From NCBI GenBank assembly GCA_003154255.1, contig PMCY01000045.1, positions 17,411 to 24,034 on the forward strand: DNA of 6,624 bases, in the 5' to 3' direction. The first letter of the stretch is position 1, and the number at the start of each line of letters is the position of its first letter. Of the stretch, positions 1-4,799 are shown piece by piece. This DNA is from Candidatus Aminicenantota bacterium (lineage in GTDB: Bacteria; Acidobacteriota; Aminicenantia; Aminicenantales; UBA4085). Under the pieces are notes generated by a model that was not told where the DNA came from, searched no databases, and worked only from the letters and a program-made list of their open reading frames with translations. The translations under genes were made by a program, and so were the position numbers.

Positions 1-24
1 GAATTCCGCTCGCTCCACCCATCC

Positions 25-113
25 CTGGAAGCGCATTCATGTCCCCTCCGAATTCTTCGGAGGGGTCGGGGTGGCTAATATCGATTAGATTAGAAGTGTT
101 GAAGCGCTTCCAG
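25..113. repeat. Long inverted repeat with 10-bp arms, enclosing smaller hairpins
   Basis: CTGGAAGCGC at 25-34 is the exact reverse complement of GCGCTTCCAG at 104-113. Outside it, 12-18 can pair with 118-124 (7 pairs, one G-U). Inside it sit the 10-bp hairpin at 43-65 and a 5-bp hairpin CTAAT/ATTAG at 75-88 with an ATCG loop. As RNA this would fold into a closed multibranch structure. No known RNA family is recognised. It could be a small structured RNA, the inverted ends of a tiny mobile repeat, or a composite intergenic repeat. Confidence 0.45.
43..65. repeat. Perfect 10-bp hairpin, REP-like palindrome
   Basis: CCCCTCCGAA (43-52) pairs perfectly with TTCGGAGGGG (56-65) around a TTC loop. 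No T-run follows on either strand, so it does not look like a standard intrinsic terminator. The G-rich flank (67-74, GGGGTGG) and the palindrome resemble the short CCCCTCC...GGAGGGG intergenic elements dispersed in many environmental bacterial genomes. That resemblance is from memory of the pattern and not from a search. Confidence 0.5.
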
Positions 114-158
114 TTCAGTGGGGCCCATGGACTCGCTCACGTCCTGCTTTAATCCTAT

Positions 159-167
159 TGATATAAT
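159..167 (+). promoter_or_regulatory. Extended -10 sigma70 promoter upstream of tldD
   Basis: TGATATAAT matches the extended -10 consensus TGnTATAAT exactly. No good -35 hexamer lies 16-18 bases upstream, which is typical of extended -10 promoters. Transcription would start near 174, giving a leader of about 170 bases before tldD. It is the best promoter match I found ahead of the tldDE operon. A weaker alternative (TTGCCG at 293-298, TTAAAT at 316-321, spacer 17) lies closer to the gene. Confidence 0.45.
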
Positions 168-175
168 CTCCCCGA

Positions 176-195
176 CTCCTCTTGCGCAAGAGGGG
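176..195 (+). promoter_or_regulatory. Palindromic hairpin over a ribosome-binding-like site
   Basis: Bases 178-193 form a perfect 16-base palindrome (CCTCTTGC/GCAAGAGG), extended by a T-G and a C-G pair to 176-195. It would begin within a few bases of the predicted transcription start. Its 3' arm contains GAGGGGG (190-196), which is the Shine-Dalgarno-like sequence for the GTG at 204, so folding would hide that site. The arm 172-181 can alternatively pair with 218-227 (about nine pairs, one mismatch), so this hairpin has a competitor. Any regulatory role is inferred. Confidence 0.35.
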
Positions 196-203
196 GTTTA
201 ACC

Positions 204-347
204 GTGAGCTCGGAAAGGAGGCGTCGGAGCGAGTTTTCCTCGCAGGGGAAAACGAGCGTGTTTTTCCCCGAATGTTCTGAGCCCGGCTACATTTGCCGCA
301 AAATAAGGAATATGGTTAAATATCTGCTTCTCAACGAGATAATATGA
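204..347 (+). CDS. Possible 47-residue leader ORF overlapping the tldD start
   Basis: GTG at 204 opens a 47-codon frame that ends at TGA 345-347, overlapping the tldD ATG (344-346) in an ATGA arrangement. GAGGGGG at 190-196, seven bases upstream, could serve as its Shine-Dalgarno site. The peptide is basic near its N-terminus (ERRRRSE) and ends in a short hydrophobic stretch (MVKYLLLNEII). No family is recognised. In its favour are the coupling geometry and the weak Shine-Dalgarno of tldD itself, which translational coupling would compensate for. Against it are the short length, the unremarkable composition and the GTG start. AAGGAGG at 215-221, inside the frame, is a strong Shine-Dalgarno match with no start codon after it. 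It may simply be a chance open frame. Confidence 0.2.
   Translation: MSSERRRRSEFSSQGKTSVFFPECSEPGYICRKIRNMVKYLLLNEII
233..269 (+). promoter_or_regulatory. Two mutually exclusive hairpins sharing one strand
   Basis: The central strand GGGGAAAA (245-252, continuing to C253) can pair backwards with GTTTTCCT (233-240; eight pairs to 246-253 including one G-U, five-base loop). It can also pair forwards with TTTTCCCC (262-269; eight perfect pairs with 245-252, nine-base loop). Both cannot form at once. This A-B-C layout is what attenuators and some riboswitch expression platforms use, although no U-tract terminator follows the second hairpin. It lies 75 bases ahead of tldD and inside the putative leader ORF. 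Function is inferred only from geometry. Confidence 0.35.
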
Positions 348-1783
348 ATACCATTGCAACGCCCGAACCATTCCGCTTCGAAGACCGGACCGGCTTGACC
401 CCGGCCGATCTTGGCCGCATCCTCGACCTGGCCCTGTCCTCGGGAGGGGACTTCGCCGAGGTCTTCCTCGAATACCGCCAATCCTCTTCCGCTCACATGG
501 AAGACGACATCATCAAGGACACATCCGAAAACATGAGCCTGGGTCTGGGCATCCGGGTCTGGTCCGGAGAAACGACCGGCTACGGATATACCAACGATCT
601 GTCCCGGGAGAAGATCGAGCGAACCGCCCGCTCGGCGGCGGCCGTGTCGGCCGGTCCGGCCAAGATGCGCGCGTTGGATCTACGGGAATCCGTCGTGGAC
701 GACCGCCTCTATCGGGCCTTGGCCCCTGCTTATCTGGCCGCCTTCGAAACCAAGATCGATCTCGTCCGGCGGGCCTACGCCGCCTGTCAGAAGGCCGATC
801 CGGCCGTCAAGAAGGTCAAGGCCTCGATCCAGGATCTTATCCAGCACGTCCTCGTGGCCAATTCCGAGGGTCTGCTGGTCCGCGACTCCCGGCCGCTTCT
901 CAAGCTGACCTGCGTCGGCATCGCCGAGCGCGGAACGCTGCGGGAATACGGCTATTCGGGAGGGGGGGGCCGCGTCGGCCTCGAGTATTTCGACCGTACG
1001 CTCTCTCCGGAGACGATCGGGATCGAGGCCGCCAGAGAGGCGCTCGATCTTCTTGATGCCTGCGACGCACCGGCCGGCGAAATGCCGGTCGTCCTGGCCC
1101 CGGGCCACGCCGGCGTCCTCATCCACGAGGCCGTCGGTCACCTGCTGGAGGCCGACTTCACCCGTAAAAAGACCAGCGTCTTCTGGAACAAGGGCGGAAA
1201 GCGGGTCGGCGCCCCCGGAGTGACGATCTATGACGATCCGACCATCTCCGGCTCGCGCGGCTCCTATGCGGTCGACGACGAAGGGACGATTCCCCAAAAA
1301 ACCCTGCTCGTCGAAAAAGGCGTCATTCGCGGCCTGCTCCAGGACAAGCTGTCCGCCCATTTGATGAACCGGCCCCTGACGGGCCACGGCCGCCGCCAGG
1401 ACTATACCGACGTGCCCATCCCCCGCATGGCCAACACGTATATAGATCGGGGTGAATATGATCCCGAGGAAATCCTGCGATCGGTGAAGAAAGGGTTCTA
1501 CGCCGAACGCTTTACCGGCGGGCAGGTCGAGGATTCCGGCAAGTTCACCTTTTCCGTGAGCTCGGGCTGGCTGATCGAGGACGGACGGAGGACCGCGCCG
1601 GTCAAGCAGGCCACCCTGATAGGCAGCAATGTCGATATCCTGGGCAAGGTGGAAATGGTCGGTTCGGACCTGGCCTTCGGCCTCCAGACCGGGACCTGCA
1701 GCAAGGAAGGCCAGGATGTGCCCGTCAACGACGGCTGTCCGACCCTGAAAATCTCGGCCATGACCGTCGGAGGCCGCCGATGA
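344..1783 (+). CDS. tldD: TldD, catalytic subunit of the TldD/TldE zinc protease
   Basis: Zinc metalloprotease of the TldD/PmbA family (peptidase U62), a cytoplasmic subunit that cleaves unfolded peptides when paired with TldE. In some bacteria it matures modified peptides such as microcin B17. The zinc motif HEAVGH is at residues 261-266 (H261, E262, H266). Cys452 in the conserved GTCSKEGQDVPV segment matches the position of the third metal ligand. The glycine-rich GGGGR (207-211) and the C-terminal PTLKISAMTVGG also fit the family. At 479 residues it equals the usual ~480. ATG 344 is the only start in frame, as a stop lies at 317-319. The Shine-Dalgarno (GAG, 336-338) is weak, so coupling to the ORF ending at 347 is possible. 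It overlaps tldE by four bases. A run of eight G at 962-969 leaves the frame intact. Confidence 0.95.
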   Translation: MNTIATPEPFRFEDRTGLTPADLGRILDLALSSGGDFAEVFLEYRQSSSAHMEDDIIKDTSENMSLGLGIRVWSGETTGYGYTNDLSREKIERTARSAAAVSAGPAKMRALDLRESVVDDRLYRALAPAYLAAFETKIDLVRRAYAACQKADPAVKKVKASIQDLIQHVLVANSEGLLVRDSRPLLKLTCVGIAERGTLREYGYSGGGGRVGLEYFDRTLSPETIGIEAAREALDLLDACDAPAGEMPVVLAPGHAGVLIHEAVGHLLEADFTRKKTSVFWNKGGKRVGAPGVTIYDDPTISGSRGSYAVDDEGTIPQKTLLVEKGVIRGLLQDKLSAHLMNRPLTGHGRRQDYTDVPIPRMANTYIDRGEYDPEEILRSVKKGFYAERFTGGQVEDSGKFTFSVSSGWLIEDGRRTAPVKQATLIGSNVDILGKVEMVGSDLAFGLQTGTCSKEGQDVPVNDGCPTLKISAMTVGGRR

Positions 1784-3123
1784 GTTGCCTTGGGCGGGAT
1801 GAAGACCGGGCCCTGGCCGAGCGGCTGGTCCGTCACGGGCGGGATTGCGGAGCCGATGAAATCGAGGTCGGCATCGGCGAAGGCGTCGAATTCAATGTCG
1901 ATATCCGCCTCGGCCGGATCGAAAACCTCGCGGAAGCCGGCTCGCGCTACGCCGGCGTGCGGGTCATCAAGGACAAGAAGACGGCCTTCGGTTCTTCCTC
2001 GGACATGTCCGAGGAGGCCCTCCGCCGCCTCATCGGCGGCGCCGTACGCCGGGCGGCGCTGGCCCAGGCGGACGAATTCAGCGGTCTGGCCGATTTGTCC
2101 CCTACCCGGATCGATGACGACGTTCTGGACATCTTCGACCCGGAGATTCCGGCTCTGGAAGCCCGGACCAAGATCGAGTTGGCCATGGAAACGGAACGAA
2201 TCGCCCTGGCCGACAAGCGCATCACCAACTCGTACGGGGCCGGCTTCGGCACCCACGAGGTTCGTTCCGTCTTGGCCTCCTCGAACGGGTTCTCCGGGGT
2301 CTACGAGAAAACCTACGCCAGCCTGAGCGTCGGATTGCAGGCCGGCGAAACGGACGATTTGGTCGAGGATTTCTGGTACTCGAGCCAAATTCACTTCCGC
2401 GATCTCGAAACCCCCGAACAGGTGGCCCGCAAGGCGGTCGACCGGACCGTGCGCCAGCTCCACCCGCGCAAGATCAAGACGCAGCGTGTCCCCGTCATTT
2501 TCGAGCCGTTCATGACCGGAAGCCTTCTGGGCTTCCTCTTCGGCTGCGTTTCGGGGACGGCCGTTTATCAGAGGTCGACGTTTCTAGCCGACAAGCTCGG
2601 ACAGAGAATCGGAAACGACAAGATCACCGTCATCGACGACGGATTGCTGCCGCGCCGCATAGGCACCGGACCGTTCGACGCGGAGGGTGTCCCTTCGCGG
2701 CGCACGATCGTCGTCGAGCGGGGCGTGCTGAAGAATTTTCTATGCAACGTTTACGCCGCGCGCAAGCTGGGCCTGCAGACCACCGGCAACGCCGACGGCG
2801 GCGGAGTCGGCCCCAACAATTTCTACCTCGAACCCGGGCCGCACAGTCCGGCCGACATCATCCGCAGCTGCGACCGCGGGCTCCTGCTCATCCGGACGCT
2901 GGGACACGGTCTGAACGGCGTGACCGGCGACATTTCGCGCGGTGCTTTCGGCCTGTGGATTGAAAACGGCGAGATCGTCCATCCCGTGTCCGAAATCACC
3001 ATTTCCGGAAACCTGGGCGAGCTCCTGCAGTCCGTCGAAATGGTCGGCTCCGACCTCGAATTCCGCGGCTCGATCTGCGGTCCGACGATCAAGGTCGCCG
3101 AGATGATGATCGCCGGGGAGTGA
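1780..3123 (+). CDS. tldE: TldE/PmbA, partner subunit of TldD
   Basis: Partner subunit of the TldD/TldE heterodimer. TldE shares the fold but lacks the HExxxH zinc site, and none is present here. The family pattern is clear in the C-terminal half: a GTAVYQRSTFL segment (259-269), DKLGQRI (271-277), IDDGLLPRR (285-293), TGNADGGG (335-342), and VTGDISRGAFGLWIENG followed by EITISGNL (381-412). Length is 447 residues against about 450 in E. coli PmbA. GGAGG at 1769-1773, six bases before the ATG, is a good Shine-Dalgarno within the end of tldD. The ATGA overlap (1780-1783) implies coupled translation and roughly equal amounts of both subunits, as a heterodimer needs. Both genes appear intact, so an active protease is expected. 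The substrate cannot be told from this window. Confidence 0.95.
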   Translation: MSCLGRDEDRALAERLVRHGRDCGADEIEVGIGEGVEFNVDIRLGRIENLAEAGSRYAGVRVIKDKKTAFGSSSDMSEEALRRLIGGAVRRAALAQADEFSGLADLSPTRIDDDVLDIFDPEIPALEARTKIELAMETERIALADKRITNSYGAGFGTHEVRSVLASSNGFSGVYEKTYASLSVGLQAGETDDLVEDFWYSSQIHFRDLETPEQVARKAVDRTVRQLHPRKIKTQRVPVIFEPFMTGSLLGFLFGCVSGTAVYQRSTFLADKLGQRIGNDKITVIDDGLLPRRIGTGPFDAEGVPSRRTIVVERGVLKNFLCNVYAARKLGLQTTGNADGGGVGPNNFYLEPGPHSPADIIRSCDRGLLLIRTLGHGLNGVTGDISRGAFGLWIENGEIVHPVSEITISGNLGELLQSVEMVGSDLEFRGSICGPTIKVAEMMIAGE

Positions 3124-3157
3124 TCCCGGTGGCGGGGATCCCGTTGTCCGCGGCGGA
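3122..3157. terminator. Weak hairpins in the convergent gap
   Basis: The 36-base gap between the tldE stop and the stop of the convergent nitroreductase gene contains GATCCC (3122-3127) pairing with GGGATC (3135-3140) and a small TCCG/CGGA hairpin (3147-3157). A T-containing stretch (TTAGAATTTATT, 3160-3171) follows on the plus strand, but it is not a proper U-tract. It may slow polymerase from both sides, but the match to an intrinsic terminator is poor. Confidence 0.22.
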
Positions 3158-3159
3158 AC

Positions 3160-3735
3160 TTAGAATTTATTCACGTGCATCACGTCCGCGCGCTTGCGTT
3201 TGGGAACATGAAATCCCCCCGCCTCGTCCTTCCAGTAGCGCTGGGAATCCTTGAATTCCTCGACGGTCGAGGTCTCCGCCGGATAACCCAGGGCGACGAC
3301 GGAATCGATCCGGTACCCTTCGGGGATTCCCAAGGCCTCGGCGATCTTGGGCCGGTCGATCGAGATAAGCCAGCAGCTCCCGACGCCCTCGCTCAGCGCG
3401 GATAGGCAGATATTCTCCATGGCCGCGCCCACATCATACTCGGCCATTTTTTCCCTGATCTTTGTGTTGACCAGAACGAAAACATACGCCATGGGTTCCT
3501 GGCCGGCTTTGGGATTCCCCTCCGGCTGGATGTATGCCGCCCATTTGAGGCAAGGAAAGACCTTGGCCCGCAAAGCGGGGTCGTCGACGACATAGAATTC
3601 CAATGGCTGCATATTGGCCGCCGAAGGGGCCAGGCGCCCGGCGTCCACCAGGCGTTCCAAGAGGGCGCGCTCGATGGGCCGGGGCTGAAACTGGCGGACG
3701 GTCCGGCGTAAAACGATGAGCTCGTGAATGGTCAT
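3160..3735 (-). CDS. Nitroreductase-family FMN oxidoreductase
   Basis: A small single-domain nitroreductase-fold flavoprotein, expected to bind FMN and use NAD(P)H in the cytoplasm. Numbering from the ATG at 3735 gives 191 residues. Family marks are the N-terminal ELIVLRRTVRQF (5-16; the RRxxRxF phosphate-binding arginines), PSAANMQP (37-44), DVGAAMENICLSA (101-113), VGSCW (118-122) and ALGYP (148-152). The tail YWKDEAGGFHVPKRKR is lysine/arginine rich. A GTG at 3742-3744 would add three residues and overlap the upstream stop (GTGA), but the Shine-Dalgarno fits the ATG much better. It lies five bases after the DUF362 gene, so the two are almost certainly cotranscribed. The physiological substrate is unknown; members reduce nitro compounds, quinones, enones or flavins, or act in cofactor synthesis. 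Confidence 0.88.
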   Translation of the reverse strand: MTIHELIVLRRTVRQFQPRPIERALLERLVDAGRLAPSAANMQPLEFYVVDDPALRAKVFPCLKWAAYIQPEGNPKAGQEPMAYVFVLVNTKIREKMAEYDVGAAMENICLSALSEGVGSCWLISIDRPKIAEALGIPEGYRIDSVVALGYPAETSTVEEFKDSQRYWKDEAGGFHVPKRKRADVMHVNKF

Positions 3736-3740
3736 GGCGT

Positions 3741-3748
3741 TCACCCCT
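3741..3748 (-). promoter_or_regulatory. Shine-Dalgarno that selects the nitroreductase start
   Basis: Read on the minus strand, AGGGGTGA lies five bases before the ATG at 3735-3733 and contains the stop codon (TGA) of the upstream DUF362 gene. The competing GTG start (3744-3742) lies inside this same sequence, so it cannot use it and has no other Shine-Dalgarno at a workable distance. The arrangement favours termination and re-initiation by the same ribosome. Confidence 0.6.
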
Positions 3749-4739
3749 GTTTCAGGATGTCCCGGATCTTATCGGCGTAATCCCGACCGGCCTTGTCTTC
3801 GGCCACGATTTCTATATCCTCGGGCCCCTTGACCCCCAGGCCCAGCTCGACGGCCCGCCGGATTTGGTCCTGCTCGAAGATTTTACGATTCATGATGGTC
3901 TCGTTCGAGCCCAAATCCTTGAGGACGGCCACGCCCACGGCATCGACGGCCACTCGGTCCGTCCCGGCGATGAAGACTCCGGCCTCGACCATTTTGCCGT
4001 TCGAGGGTCCTCCGTCGACAAAGGCGTTGACGCCGTCCATGACGATGACCTGGGGCTTGAAGCCCAGATTGAGCTCGGCGATCATCAGGCGAATGTCGGG
4101 CGATCCGTGCATCTCGCGCATCAGCGTTTTGGGGGTCGTTCCGACGGCCAGCTTCAGAGACATGGTGATGGTGCCCCAGCGATGGGTTTTAAGGCAGCAT
4201 GTCGAAACGAGGTATTCGGCTTCGGCGATGGGCTTAGCGATGTCGAAGCCGTTCTTCCAATGGCTGCCGTCGGGCTGGAAATGCTTCCAGCCGTCCGGCC
4301 CGAGCGTCTCGAAATTGACGATCTCAAAACCCAGCTCCCGCGACAGGGCCGGAATGCCTTTGTCCTCCATCACCTTTTCCGTAGCCGGCGGGCCGCTGCG
4401 CTCGGCCAGCGTCAGCCGGCTCGCGCCGCGGGCCTTCATTTCCAGGACGATCTGGCGCAGAGTATCGTTGTGGGTCGAGCCGGGAGCCGGATCGGCGGTA
4501 TTGAAATTGGGCTTGATGACGACGGATTTCCCTTGAGGCGAGGGAAATGTCAAGAGCTTAAGGGCATCCTTGACACCCTGCGCCCGATCCATTGTCTTGA
4601 TCAAGGCCACGGCCGTGCGCCCTGCGGGCGCCGCGCCCGAAAGAATGCCGGGCCGAAAAGCCGAAAGCGCGGTCGCTCCGGCCAACGACGTCTTGATGAA
4701 ATCACGGCGGTTCAGGATTGAGGGAATTCGTTTGGACAT
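3741..4739 (-). CDS. DUF362 protein with Tat signal
   Basis: A 332-residue DUF362 protein. The N-terminus has a twin-arginine signal: NRRDFIK (10-16) followed by a hydrophobic stretch (SLAGATALSAF), with likely cleavage after APA (37-39). This points to export of a folded, probably cofactor-bearing protein. No lipobox cysteine is seen. Family motifs are VVIKPNFN (73-80), CCLKTH (181-186), VMDGVNAFVDGGPSNG (235-250 region) and DRVAVDAVG (261-269). The C-terminal 4Fe-4S ferredoxin domain found in some DUF362 proteins is absent, although the vicinal cysteines C181-C182 could bind metal or form a disulfide. GGAGGTGAT (4742-4750) before the ATG is a near-perfect Shine-Dalgarno with six bases between GGAGG and ATG. 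The biochemical role of this family is not established. The nitroreductase gene follows five bases downstream. Confidence 0.88.
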   Translation of the reverse strand: MSKRIPSILNRRDFIKTSLAGATALSAFRPGILSGAAPAGRTAVALIKTMDRAQGVKDALKLLTFPSPQGKSVVIKPNFNTADPAPGSTHNDTLRQIVLEMKARGASRLTLAERSGPPATEKVMEDKGIPALSRELGFEIVNFETLGPDGWKHFQPDGSHWKNGFDIAKPIAEAEYLVSTCCLKTHRWGTITMSLKLAVGTTPKTLMREMHGSPDIRLMIAELNLGFKPQVIVMDGVNAFVDGGPSNGKMVEAGVFIAGTDRVAVDAVGVAVLKDLGSNETIMNRKIFEQDQIRRAVELGLGVKGPEDIEIVAEDKAGRDYADKIRDILKQG

Positions 4740-4761
4740 ATATCACCTCCGGAGCGGGGCT

Positions 4762-4799
4762 CGGCCTTAAGATTTAGCACGTTTCCAAGGCCGCATCAA
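4762..4799 (-). promoter_or_regulatory. Candidate promoter with inverted repeat before the DUF362 gene
   Basis: On the minus strand, TTGATG (4799-4794) and TAAATC (4776-4771) are 17 bases apart and make a modest sigma70 match (4/6 and 3/6). A 7-bp inverted repeat, CGGCCTT at 4762-4768 and AAGGCCG at 4787-4793, brackets the -10 element with an 18-base centre. It could be an operator or a chance repeat. The -35 overlaps the stop codon of the MFS gene. If real, the DUF362-nitroreductase pair could be expressed independently of the transporter. Confidence 0.27.

Larger units (their letters stand above)
1..343. other. Gene-poor region rich in inverted repeats, upstream of tldD
   Basis: No protein family is recognisable on either strand. 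All plus frames are closed by stops (for example 76-78, 86-88, 159-161 and 199-201). It contains nested inverted repeats (12-124), a perfect extended -10 promoter (159-167), a palindromic hairpin (176-195), a pair of competing hairpins (233-269) and one short ORF that reaches the tldD start (204-347). The first 17 bases resemble the 3' end of an alanine-type tRNA or tmRNA, but imperfectly. The density of perfect stems is higher than I would expect by chance in 340 bases, so the region probably has RNA-level or repeat-element structure. Confidence 0.7.

Noticed and set aside
12..124. Permuted (two-piece) tmRNA, with the acceptor 3' strand near 10-18 and GGGGC at 120-124 as the 5' strand
   Set aside because: Only five acceptor pairs form, and the sequence after GGGGC lacks the conserved tmRNA 5' region (GGATTCGACGGG-like).
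127..201. 24-codon plus-strand ORF beginning ATG at 127
   Set aside because: No adequate Shine-Dalgarno, it spans the predicted promoter at 159-167, and it has no recognisable peptide features.
338..343. GATAAT just before the tldD ATG as a -10 box
   Set aside because: Transcription would begin inside the gene after its start codon.
680..1387. Minus-strand open frame (235 residues) inside tldD
   Set aside because: Antisense shadow of the catalytic region of tldD, with no motif and no Shine-Dalgarno.
1498..2463. Long minus-strand open frame (321 residues) across the tldD-tldE junction
   Set aside because: It lies opposite two well-conserved genes, its translation has no recognisable family, and long antisense frames are common in GC-rich coding DNA.
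3864..4721. Plus-strand open frame (285 residues) opposite the DUF362 gene
   Set aside because: No family and low-quality composition; the minus strand carries a Tat signal, DUF362 motifs and a near-perfect Shine-Dalgarno.
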